From Candidatus Microbacterium phytovorans (GTDB lineage Bacteria > Actinomycetota > Actinomycetes > Actinomycetales > Microbacteriaceae), in the NCBI GenBank assembly GCA_029202445.1, contig CP119321.1:992001-1056000 (forward strand): a DNA stretch of 64,000 nucleotides. The letters are read 5' to 3'. The translations under genes and the position numbers were made by a program. The notes under the pieces were generated by a model that saw only the letters and a program-made list of their open reading frames with translations, had not been told where the DNA came from and searched no databases. How positions within the stretch are numbered: the first letter of the stretch is position 1; each line of letters starts with the position of its first letter. Below are positions 52,022 through 59,823 of this stretch, piece by piece.

Positions 52022-54181
52022 CTAGTTCTTCGCGAGCGCTGCGCGCTCCTCGTTGCCCACGCGCCGGCGGATGGCGGCGGCGAGGTCGGGATGGTGCTTG
52101 AGCGTCGGATCGGCGTCGATGACCGCCTCGGCGGCACTCCTGGCGCGGCCGATGAGGTCGGCGTCTGCCACCACCCGCAGCAGGCGCAGCGACGTGCGAG
52201 CACCCGACTGCGCGTCGCCCAGGACGTCGCCCTCCCCTCGCAGCTCGAGATCGACTTCCGCCAACTCGAAGCCGTCGCCGGTGCCCGCCACAGCCTCGAC
52301 GCGATCGCGTGCCTTCGTCCCGGTCGGCGCCTCGGTGACGAGGATGCACAGGCCCGGGACACTTCCTCGGCCGACGCGACCGCGCAGCTGGTGCAGCTGG
52401 GACACCCCGAACCGATCCGCCTCCAGGATCACCATGGTGGAGGCGTTGGGAACGTCGACGCCGACCTCCACGACCGTCGTGGCCACGAGAACGTCGAGGT
52501 CACCGCGCGCGAACGCCTGCATCACGGCATCCTTCTCCTCTGCGGGAAGCTTGCCGTGCAGCAGTGCGATACGCAGCTCGCCGAAGCCCGGATGGGATGC
52601 CAGCATGCCGGCGACCTGGACGACTCCCCATCGTGTGCGCTCGGACTCCCCCTCGACCGCGGGCACCTGCGGCCCGTCGACGTCGATCGACGCGCCCGAA
52701 GTGTCGATGGCGGGGCAGACGACGAATGCCTGGCGCCCTTGAGCAACCTCTTCGACGATGCGCTCCCACACCCGTGAGAACCAGCCCGGCTTCTCGGCGA
52801 GCGGCGCCACAAAAGTGGAGATACCGGCACGACCTGCCGGAAGCGCGCGAATGGTCGAGACGTCGAGATCGCCGAACACGGTCATCGCGACGGTCCGCGG
52901 GATGGGGGTGGCGGTGAGCACCAGCACGTGCGGGGACATGCCCTTCGCCCGCAACGTCTCCCGCTGTTCGACGCCGAAGCGGTGCTGCTCGTCGACGACG
53001 ACCAGACCGAGGTCGGCGAAGGTCGTCGTCGCGCTCAACAGGGCGTGCGTCCCCACCACGATCCGCGCCTGACCGGAGGCGGCACGCAAGGCGGCCTTTC
53101 GACGCTCGGGCGCCGGAAGCTGTCCGGTCAACAGCGTCGGCATGAGCTCGGGGGCGAGCTGCGGGCCGAGCATGCGGGCGATCGAGCGCACATGCTGGGC
53201 GGCGAGCACCTCGGTCGGGGCGATGAGAGCAGACTGTCCCCCCGACTGCGCCACCTGCAGCATCGCCCGCAGCGCCACGAGCGTCTTTCCAGACCCCACC
53301 TCACCCTGGATGAGCCTGTTCATCGGCCAGCCCTGGACCAGATCCGCCTCGATGCGCTCACCGACAGCGAGCTGATCGGCCGTGCGCGCGAACGGCAGCG
53401 CTGCATCGAACCGCGCGAGAAGGTCACCGGCGGGACGCGACGTAGCGACCAGTTGCCGAACTTCGAAGCGCTGCTGCAAGAGGGCGGCCTGCAGAACGAA
53501 GGCCTCGTGCATCCGCAGCGTCTGCCGCGCCAGTTCGATCTCATCGGGGAAGTCCGGCTGGTGGATGCGCTGAAGCGCACTCTGCGCGGGGAGGAGACCT
53601 TCCTCTCGACGCAGGTCATCGGGAAGCGGATCGGGAATCTTCTCCAGGCGCGGCAGCACGGCAGCGATCACCTTCTCGATCTGCCAGCTCGCGATCGTGC
53701 TCGTGGCCGGGTAGATGGGGATCGGCTGGTGCTGACGCGCCTCGGCGTTGAGGCGGGCCTCGTCCTCGTCGTCGAAGAGCTGGTAGTCGGGATGGGCGAA
53801 CTGGAGCTGTCCCTTGAACTCCCCGACTTTCCCGGAGAAGATGCCCTGTCGACCGACCCGGAGTTCACTCTGCCGCCACACCTGATTGAAGAAGGCGAGG
53901 TTGACGGTGCCGGCGCCGTCGCTGATCACGACCTCGAGGAGAGTCCCGTTGCGTCCGCGCATGGGCCGCGTCGACACGGCCCGCACCTCCGCGACGATGG
54001 TCACCTGCTCCCCTACCGGCAGCGACGCGATCGGCGTGAGCTCGCCTCGCTGTGCATAGCGGCGCGGGTAGTGCGCGAGCAGATCGCCCACGGTCGACAT
54101 CCCGAACGCGCGGGACAGGCTGGCCGCCGTCTTCGCGCCGACGACGTCCGTCAGCGCGGACGACAGGCTCACGGAAGACAT
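52022..54181 (-). CDS. recG: ATP-dependent DNA helicase RecG
   Basis: Remodels stalled forks and branched DNA. The 719-aa protein has an N-terminal wedge/OB domain (about 50-150; VTIVAEVRAVSTRPMRGRNG), Walker A GEVGSGKTLVALRAM, DEQHRFGVEQR (DExH), LVLTATPIPRTVAM, and C-terminal helicase motifs ATTVVEVGVDVPNASTMVIL and QLHQLRGRVGRG. A TAGACT box (54188-54193) lies 6 nt before the ATG, so it appears leaderless. Confidence 0.96.
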   Translation of the reverse strand: MSSVSLSSALTDVVGAKTAASLSRAFGMSTVGDLLAHYPRRYAQRGELTPIASLPVGEQVTIVAEVRAVSTRPMRGRNGTLLEVVISDGAGTVNLAFFNQVWRQSELRVGRQGIFSGKVGEFKGQLQFAHPDYQLFDDEDEARLNAEARQHQPIPIYPATSTIASWQIEKVIAAVLPRLEKIPDPLPDDLRREEGLLPAQSALQRIHQPDFPDEIELARQTLRMHEAFVLQAALLQQRFEVRQLVATSRPAGDLLARFDAALPFARTADQLAVGERIEADLVQGWPMNRLIQGEVGSGKTLVALRAMLQVAQSGGQSALIAPTEVLAAQHVRSIARMLGPQLAPELMPTLLTGQLPAPERRKAALRAASGQARIVVGTHALLSATTTFADLGLVVVDEQHRFGVEQRETLRAKGMSPHVLVLTATPIPRTVAMTVFGDLDVSTIRALPAGRAGISTFVAPLAEKPGWFSRVWERIVEEVAQGRQAFVVCPAIDTSGASIDVDGPQVPAVEGESERTRWGVVQVAGMLASHPGFGELRIALLHGKLPAEEKDAVMQAFARGDLDVLVATTVVEVGVDVPNASTMVILEADRFGVSQLHQLRGRVGRGSVPGLCILVTEAPTGTKARDRVEAVAGTGDGFELAEVDLELRGEGDVLGDAQSGARTSLRLLRVVADADLIGRARSAAEAVIDADPTLKHHPDLAAAIRRRVGNEERAALAKN

Positions 54182-54187
54182 GAGTCG

Positions 54188-54193
54188 AGTCTA
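54188..54193 (-). promoter_or_regulatory. Candidate -10 box of recG (leaderless)
   Basis: TAGACT on the minus strand ends 6 nt before the ATG at 54181. Confidence 0.45.
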
Positions 54194-54229
54194 GGGAGCA
54201 CGCCCGACGTGGAGGACGGGGTCGACGCG

Positions 54230-54235
54230 TAAAGT
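54230..54235 (+). promoter_or_regulatory. Candidate -10 box of the 54.2-kb acyltransferase gene (leaderless)
   Basis: TAAAGT ends 6 nt before the ATG at 54242. Paired head to head with the recG promoter in a 60-nt gap. Confidence 0.5.
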
Positions 54236-54241
54236 GGACGG

Positions 54242-54826
54242 ATGCTCCGACGCTTCGTCGCCCGCGTGTTCTGGACGTTCAGCCGATGGTCACTCCGCTC
54301 GGAACCGGCTCCGCGCGTGCCCACCGTGCTCATCGGTGCACCGCATACGTCCAATTGGGACTTCGTGCTGATGCTGGCGATCGCGTGGCAGCTCGGCATC
54401 CCGGTCCGATGGCTCGGGAAGGACGCCCTCTTCCGCGGCTGGCGCGGCCCTCTCATGCGTCGCCTCGGGGGCATTCCGGTGGACCGCGCCGACGCGGCCA
54501 GGGTCGTCGGAGAGGTGGTCGAGCGTGTTCGCTCCGGCGAGGTCTTCGGTCTCGTCGTGACACCCGACGGAACACGTGGCACGAACACGTACTGGAAGAG
54601 CGGCTTCTATCGCATCGCGCGCGAGACGGGGATGCCGGTGACTCTCGGCTACGTCGACCGCACGACCATGACCACCGGCCTCGGCCCCACGATCGAGCTC
54701 ACCGGCGACGTCGGCGCCGACATGGACCGGATCCGCGCCTTCTATGCCGACAAGGCGGGCCTTCGCCCGCAACTGCGGACGGAACCGCGCCTGCGCTCCG
54801 AGACGAACGACGCCGGCACGTCATGA
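54242..54826 (+). CDS. PlsC-like acyltransferase family protein
   Basis: A 194-aa member of the lysophosphatidate/glycerol-phosphate acyltransferase fold. It has TVLIGAPHTSNWDFVLMLAI with the HxxxxD catalytic motif, LGKDALFRGWRGPLMRRLGG, and VVTPDGTRGTNTYWKSGFYR as the EGTR-like motif. Such short forms often acylate polar lipids or related acceptors. The start lies 6 nt after a TAAAGT box. The stop overlaps rsmD by 4 nt. Confidence 0.82.
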   Translation: MLRRFVARVFWTFSRWSLRSEPAPRVPTVLIGAPHTSNWDFVLMLAIAWQLGIPVRWLGKDALFRGWRGPLMRRLGGIPVDRADAARVVGEVVERVRSGEVFGLVVTPDGTRGTNTYWKSGFYRIARETGMPVTLGYVDRTTMTTGLGPTIELTGDVGADMDRIRAFYADKAGLRPQLRTEPRLRSETNDAGTS

Positions 54827-55380
54827 CGCGCATCATCGGCGGCGCCGCGGGGTCGCTGACGCTCCTCGTGCCTGACGCGGGTACGCGTCCGACGAGCGAT
54901 CGCGTGAGGGAATCGCTCTTCGGCGCGCTCGAGGCTGCCGATCTGCTGGAAGGTGCCGCGGTGGCGGACCTCTATGCAGGGTCGGGAGCTCTCGGTCTGG
55001 AAGCGGTCAGCCGCGGCGCGGTCTCGGCAGACCTCGTCGAGCGCGCGGCGCGCGCGGCGACCGTCGCGGAGCGCAACGTCCGCACGGTGCAGCGCGCGGT
55101 CCCCGCTGCCGCGTTGAACGTCCACCGCATGACCGCCGACGCGTTCCTCCGGGCGGGTACCTCGGCATTCGACGTCGTCTTCATCGATCCGCCGTACGAC
55201 ATCCCCGAGCCGGAACTGGCCACCACCCTCGAACTGCTCGCGCCGCGCCTCAGGCCGGATGCCGTCGTCATCGTGGAGCGGGCCACGCGATCTCCCGCGC
55301 CCGCCCTTCCCGACAGCCTCGTCTCCTCGCGGAGCAAGCGCTACGGCGACACGACGCTGTGGTGGGTGTCGCCGCGCTGA
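54823..55380 (+). CDS. rsmD: 16S rRNA (guanine966-N2)-methyltransferase RsmD
   Basis: A 185-aa SAM-dependent methyltransferase. TRIIGGAAGSLTLLVPDAGT, RPTSDRVRESLFGAL, VADLYAGSGALGLEAVSRGA (SAM site) and VVFIDPPYDIPE (NPPY-type catalytic motif) are the family motifs. The ATG overlaps the acyltransferase stop by 4 nt. In other actinobacteria rsmD neighbours coaD; here recG lies between. Confidence 0.93.
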   Translation: MTRIIGGAAGSLTLLVPDAGTRPTSDRVRESLFGALEAADLLEGAAVADLYAGSGALGLEAVSRGAVSADLVERAARAATVAERNVRTVQRAVPAAALNVHRMTADAFLRAGTSAFDVVFIDPPYDIPEPELATTLELLAPRLRPDAVVIVERATRSPAPALPDSLVSSRSKRYGDTTLWWVSPR

Positions 55381-55422
55381 CCCCTGCGTGACAGCGTCAC
55401 GCGCCCGTGGCGGAACGACTCG

Positions 55423-56415
55423 TCAGCCGCGACCGGCATCCCAGTCGCGTATCGGGTCCCAGCCGCCGGGCCCGGAAACGGCGATGCCGTCGAGGGTCAC
55501 CGCCGCGTCGACCCGGGAGACCACCCGCCCGATGGCACGGAAGCCGTCCGGCAGAGGGGTGGCGGGATCGAACGTCGCGAGCAGCGCGTGGTCCTCGCCC
55601 CCGCGCAACGCGGGTCCGTCTGCGACGCCCTGCAGGGCGATCGTGACGTGTGACGCGTCGGCGAGTCGCGTCGCATCGAGGAGCAGCCCGTCGGAGACGT
55701 CCATCATTGCGGTGGCGCCGGCGGCCGCTGCCACGGGGCCGAGCGCAATCGGCGGTTCGGGTCGCAGTTGAGCGTCGAGATCCGCGCGCTCGGCAGGGTT
55801 GAGTGCGTCCAGGTCGACCGGAACCGGGTCTCCCGCCTCGGTGCGGAATCGATCGAAGAGCACCGCCAGCCCGCGCGCCGCGGCGCCCAGCTCCCCGGCG
55901 ACGGCGACGGTGTCGCCGATCCGGGCGCCACTGCGGAGCACGGGTGCACCGTCGAGCACGCCGAGCGCGGTCACCGCGATCGTCAACGTGTCGGAGACCG
56001 TGAGGTCGCCGCCCTCGACGGCGCAGCCGATCGTCAGTCGCTCGCACGCCGTGCGCAGCCCTCGCGCGAGCTCCGTCACCAGCGCGACAGGCGTCCGCGC
56101 GGGCACCGCGAGCGCGACGACGAGAGCGGTCGGGCGTGCACCCATCGCCGCGATGTCGGCGAGGTTCACCGCGGCGGCCTTGAACCCGAGGTCGAATCCC
56201 GACGACCACGCGAGCCGGAAGTCCGGTCCGTGCACCAGCGTGTCGGTGGACACGACGACCCTGCCGCCCGGCGCCGCCAGCACCGCCGCATCATCACCGG
56301 GGCCCACGATCGCCCGCGAGGAGCCGGCGAGCACCTGCAGGATGTGGGACAGGAGGTCGCGCTCGGCGATGTCACCCACGAGCGCACCGGCGTCGGAGGC
56401 GTGCCGGGGGTCCAT
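55423..56415 (-). CDS. thiL: Thiamine-monophosphate kinase
   Basis: Phosphorylates thiamine phosphate to the diphosphate. The 330-aa AIR-synthetase-like enzyme has IVGPGDDAAVLAAPGGRVVV, STDTLVHGPDFRLAWSS, GFKAAAVNLADIAAMGARP, GCAVEGGDLTVSDTL and MMDVSDGLLLDATRLAD. The ATG at 56415 follows TACCGT by 6 nt (GGAGGA, which could also serve as a close ribosome site). Divergent from the DUF3515 gene only 22 nt away. Confidence 0.93.
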   Translation of the reverse strand: MDPRHASDAGALVGDIAERDLLSHILQVLAGSSRAIVGPGDDAAVLAAPGGRVVVSTDTLVHGPDFRLAWSSGFDLGFKAAAVNLADIAAMGARPTALVVALAVPARTPVALVTELARGLRTACERLTIGCAVEGGDLTVSDTLTIAVTALGVLDGAPVLRSGARIGDTVAVAGELGAAARGLAVLFDRFRTEAGDPVPVDLDALNPAERADLDAQLRPEPPIALGPVAAAAGATAMMDVSDGLLLDATRLADASHVTIALQGVADGPALRGGEDHALLATFDPATPLPDGFRAIGRVVSRVDAAVTLDGIAVSGPGGWDPIRDWDAGRG

Positions 56416-56421
56416 TCCTCC

Positions 56422-56431
56422 ACGGTAGCCT
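56422..56431. promoter_or_regulatory. Overlapping divergent -10 boxes, thiL and DUF3515
   Basis: In ACGGTAGCCT the minus strand reads TACCGT (56422-56427) and the plus strand TAGCCT (56426-56431). The two share two base pairs. Each ends exactly 6 nt before its start codon (56415 minus, 56438 plus). Confidence 0.55.
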
Positions 56432-56437
56432 GAAGGG

Positions 56438-56935
56438 GTGACTCCGACGCGCCGCTCCCCCGTGCGGGCCGTCCGACGAAGCGTGGCGGCATGCGGCGCA
56501 GCAATGCTCCTGGCATCCCTCCTCAGCGCGTGCGCCACGACGGTGTCTCTGCAACCCGCCCCCGCTGCAGACTCTCCCGATTGCGCGGCCGTGACCGTGC
56601 GGCTCCCGGCCACCGTCGACGGGCAGCCGCGCGTCTGGACCGACGCGCAGGCGACGGGCGCGTGGGGTGCGCCGAGCTCCGTCATCCTCACCTGCGGACT
56701 GGAGCCGCCGGGGCCGTCCACCCTGCAATGCCAGTCGGTGGGCGGCGTGGATTGGCTCATCGACGACAGCGAGGCGCCTCGCTACCGGTTCACGACCTTC
56801 GGCCGCGTCCCCGCCGTCGAGGTCTACCTCGACTACGACGTCGTCAGCGGAAACGACGTGCTGAGCGCATTGTCCGGCGCCGTCGGCATGCTTCCGTCGA
56901 CCGACCTGGAATGCGTCGACCGCCCGACGGACTGA
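56438..56935 (+). CDS. DUF3515 family lipoprotein
   Basis: A 165-aa predicted lipoprotein of a family confined to Actinobacteria. The signal peptide has a basic start (RRSPVRAVRRS), a hydrophobic core (ACGAAMLLASLLSAC) and a lipobox LLSAC with Cys32. The mature part has PDCAAVTVRLPATVDGQPR, AWGAPSSVILTCGLEPPG and RVPAVEVYLDYDVVSGNDVL, with four further cysteines likely in disulfides. Function unknown. GTG start, divergent from thiL and commonly beside ddl. Confidence 0.85.
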   Translation: MTPTRRSPVRAVRRSVAACGAAMLLASLLSACATTVSLQPAPAADSPDCAAVTVRLPATVDGQPRVWTDAQATGAWGAPSSVILTCGLEPPGPSTLQCQSVGGVDWLIDDSEAPRYRFTTFGRVPAVEVYLDYDVVSGNDVLSALSGAVGMLPSTDLECVDRPTD

Positions 56936-56950
56936 ACGGTCGGCCGGCGC

Positions 56951-58036
56951 TCACCGCACGCGCGCGAGGTCGATCAGCTCGGTCAGCAGGGCGTCGTACG
57001 GCAGACCCGACGCGATCCAGCACTTCGGGAACATCGAGATCGGTGTGAACCCGGGCATCGTGTTGACCTCGTTGACGTAGAAGTCGGTGCCCGTGAAGAA
57101 GAAATCGACGCGGGCGAGTCCTTCTCCACCGACCGCCTCGAACGCCCGTGCCGCGATGCGCTGCATCTCGGCCAGCTCGCCATCGTGCATGTCCGCCGGG
57201 CACACGAGGTCGATCCCGGGCGCATCGAGGTACTTCGCCTCGAAATCGTAGAAGTCGCGACCCGAGATGACGATCTCGCCGGCGACGCTCACGCGGGGCG
57301 CTCCACCGTCGCGACCCTCCAGGACGCCGCATTCGACCTCACGCCCGACCACGGCCTGCTCCACCAGCACGGTCGCGTCTTCGGCGAAGGCGACCTCGAG
57401 AGCCGCATCCCACTCGTCCCACGAGGAGACCTTCGAGACCCCCACGCTCGAGCCGGCCCGAGCGGGCTTGACGAAGACGGGGAGACCGAGCGACCGCGCT
57501 CGACGCATCCAGAGCTCCCGATCGCGGTCGAGATCGCTGCGGGTGAAAGCGATCCACGGAACGACCGGGACGCCGGCGGCCTTCAGGATGCTCTTCGTCG
57601 TGTGCTTGTCCATGCCGATCGCGGACATGAGCAGCCCCGCACCCACGTACGGCAGGCCGAGCAGTTCGAGGAAGCCCTGCACCGTGCCGTCCTCCCCGAA
57701 CCTGCCGTGCAGGATCGGGAAGACGACGTCGATGTCGCCGAGCGACTCGACCGTGCCGTCGCCGCGCCGCACCTGCAGCTCGCGAGAGAGCGTCGACTCC
57801 GGCCAGAGGATGCGGGTGCCGTTGTCGACGACCTCCGGCAGCGCACCGTGGGTCAGGGCGAACTTGTCCGGGTCGTCGTCTTCGAGCACGAAAGCGCCGT
57901 CGCGGGTGATGCCGACGGGCACCACCCGGAACCGCTCCCGATCAATCGCGCGCAGCACCCCGCCGGCCGTGGCGGAGCTGATCGAGTGCTCGCTCGAACG
58001 TCCTCCGAAGAGCACCACCACTGCCGCCTTGACCAT
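56951..58036 (-). CDS. ddl: D-alanine-D-alanine ligase
   Basis: Joins two D-Ala for peptidoglycan. The 361-aa ATP-grasp enzyme has VVVLFGGRSSEHSISSATAG, VFPILHGRFGEDGTVQGFLE, LPVFVKPARAGSSVGVSKV and DFYVNEVNTMPGFTPISMFP. The ATG at 58036 is needed to include the conserved LFGGRSSEHS motif, so its first 95 nt overlap the 3' end of gpsA in another frame. Confidence 0.95.
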   Translation of the reverse strand: MVKAAVVVLFGGRSSEHSISSATAGGVLRAIDRERFRVVPVGITRDGAFVLEDDDPDKFALTHGALPEVVDNGTRILWPESTLSRELQVRRGDGTVESLGDIDVVFPILHGRFGEDGTVQGFLELLGLPYVGAGLLMSAIGMDKHTTKSILKAAGVPVVPWIAFTRSDLDRDRELWMRRARSLGLPVFVKPARAGSSVGVSKVSSWDEWDAALEVAFAEDATVLVEQAVVGREVECGVLEGRDGGAPRVSVAGEIVISGRDFYDFEAKYLDAPGIDLVCPADMHDGELAEMQRIAARAFEAVGGEGLARVDFFFTGTDFYVNEVNTMPGFTPISMFPKCWIASGLPYDALLTELIDLARVR

Positions 58037-59072
58037 CCTGCGTCCTCTCGCCCTTGGGCTTGTCGTCGTCCGTCGTCAGATGCGGGGCGATATCCCGCGG
58101 GTTCATCGCGCCGTCGAGGACCATCTTGACCTGCTCGACGATGGGCATCTGCACGCCTGCCTCCCGGGCGAGCTGCAGGATGGGCGCGACGGATGCCAGT
58201 CCCTCCGCGGTCTGGTTCATCTGCTTGACGACGTCCTGGAAGCTGTACCCCTGCCCGAGGAGCCGTCCGGCCGTGTTGTTGCGGCTGAGCGGAGACTGAC
58301 ACGTGGCGATCAGATCGCCGAGTCCGGCGAGGCCTTGCAGCGTCTCGGGCTCCGCGCCCTGCGCGACGGCGAAGTCCGTCATCTCGACGAGACCGCGCGT
58401 GATGATGGATGCCTTCGTGTTCTCGCCGTACCCGACACCGTCGACGATGCCGATCGCCACCGCGATGAGGTTCTTGAGGACACCGCCGAACTCCGTGCCC
58501 ACGACGTCGGTGTTGACGAACGTGCGGAAGTAGGAGTTGCGGGCGCGGAGCGCGACGGCCTCGGCCGTCTCGCGGCTGGAGGAAGAGATCACGGCCGCAG
58601 TCGGCTGCTCCCGCGCGATCTCGAGTGCGAGGTTCGGACCCGAGGCGACCGCGATGCGCGCGGGATCGCAGTGGAGCTCCTGCTCGATCACCTGGCTCAT
58701 CCGAAGGCCCGAGCGCTTCTCCACGCCCTTCATGAGCGAGACGACCGGCGCATCGGTTTCGGCGATGAGCGGACGAATCGCCTTGAGGTTCTGACGCAGG
58801 GCCTGGCTCGAGATCGCCAGGTACACCTGGCTGGCCCCGTCGAGCGCTTCCGACAGGTGCGTCGTCGCCGACATGCTGCGAGGCAGGTTCACTCCCGGCA
58901 GGTACTCGCTGTTGCGGTGACCCTCCTGAATCTCCTGCGCGAGCTCGGAACGACGCGCCCACATGACGACGTGCGCGCCCCCATCGGCGAGCACCTTCCC
59001 GAATGTGGTCCCCCAGCTCCCGGCGCCGATGACGGCGATGCGGGGGCGGACCAACTCCTGCCTACGGCTCAA
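57942..59072 (-). CDS. gpsA: Glycerol-3-phosphate dehydrogenase [NAD(P)+]
   Basis: Reduces dihydroxyacetone phosphate for phospholipid synthesis. The Rossmann motif is RIAVIGAGSWGTTFGKVLAD; other motifs are VSLMKGVEKRSGLRMSQVI, VASGPNLALEIA, KNLIAVAIGIVDGVGYGENT and GLAGLGDLIATCQSPLSRNN. No ATG or GTG lies near the conserved N-terminus. I chose the TTG at 59072 (LSRRQELVRPRIAVIG, 376 aa), 11 nt inside the acyltransferase gene; a TTG at 59054 is the alternative. The last about 30 residues, in the ddl overlap, are Gly/Arg-rich and unlike the family. Confidence 0.88.
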   Translation of the reverse strand: MSRRQELVRPRIAVIGAGSWGTTFGKVLADGGAHVVMWARRSELAQEIQEGHRNSEYLPGVNLPRSMSATTHLSEALDGASQVYLAISSQALRQNLKAIRPLIAETDAPVVSLMKGVEKRSGLRMSQVIEQELHCDPARIAVASGPNLALEIAREQPTAAVISSSSRETAEAVALRARNSYFRTFVNTDVVGTEFGGVLKNLIAVAIGIVDGVGYGENTKASIITRGLVEMTDFAVAQGAEPETLQGLAGLGDLIATCQSPLSRNNTAGRLLGQGYSFQDVVKQMNQTAEGLASVAPILQLAREAGVQMPIVEQVKMVLDGAMNPRDIAPHLTTDDDKPKGERTQDGQGGSGGALRRTFERALDQLRHGRRGAARD

Positions 59073-59817
59073 GGCGCCCCGTCTCCCTCTGCCCGTGGAT
59101 CGCGGGATCCCAGCGTTCGGCCGGGGGCGTCGCCCCTCGAAGGACACCTAAGAGGCGCGAGATCTCCGACATGACGGCATCCGTTGCGTTGACGAGGTTG
59201 GTCGAGGTGCGCACCGCCCGGTAGGGCTCCAGGTCGACGGCGGGACCGAGCAGCACGCGCACGCGACGGCGCGGCGGGAAGACGCGGAGCTTGCCATACC
59301 GCGGCATGATCTCCTGGACGCCCCACGTGGCGACGGGGATGACCGGCAGATTCCCGAGGAGGGCGAGCCGGACGGCACCGGTTTTCCCTCGCATGGGCCA
59401 CATGTCGGGGTCGCGCGTCAGGGAGCCCTCCGGGTAGACGATGACGCCTCGCCCCGACTCCACGAGGTCCTCGGCCTGCGAGATGGTCTGCTTGGCGGCC
59501 GCGGCGGTGGAGGCGCGCGCGACGGGGATCATCCCGAGCGACCGCAGGAGCCCGCCGAGGAGCGGCACCCGGAACAGGCTCTCCTTCGCCATGAACCGCG
59601 GCGCGCGGCCGAGCCGCCACGTGGCGACCGCGGTGATCAGCGGATCGAACTCGCTGTAGTGGTTCGGCGCGAGGATGTAGGCGCCTTCTTCGGGAAGGTG
59701 CTCCCCGCCCTCGATCTCGATCTTGGCGAACCAACCGACCGCGGGAACGACGATCGCCGCTGCCGGCCAGAACGCGCTCGGTCGGCTCTTCTCGGCCGAG
59801 GCCCGACGGGTGCCCAC
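59062..59817 (-). CDS. 1-acyl-sn-glycerol-3-phosphate acyltransferase (PlsC family)
   Basis: Adds the second acyl chain to make phosphatidate. The 251-aa protein has an N-terminal membrane segment (FWPAAAIVVPAVGWF), YILAPNHYSEFDPLITAVAT with the HxxxxD motif, RFMAKESLFRVPLLGGLLRS, and GVIVYPEGSLTRDPDMWPMR with the EGS substrate motif. GTG start, 6 nt after murA. It lies between murA and gpsA, the next step back in the same lipid pathway. Confidence 0.9.
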   Translation of the reverse strand: MGTRRASAEKSRPSAFWPAAAIVVPAVGWFAKIEIEGGEHLPEEGAYILAPNHYSEFDPLITAVATWRLGRAPRFMAKESLFRVPLLGGLLRSLGMIPVARASTAAAAKQTISQAEDLVESGRGVIVYPEGSLTRDPDMWPMRGKTGAVRLALLGNLPVIPVATWGVQEIMPRYGKLRVFPPRRRVRVLLGPAVDLEPYRAVRTSTNLVNATDAVMSEISRLLGVLRGATPPAERWDPAIHGQRETGRLEP

Positions 59818-59823
59818 GTGCGC

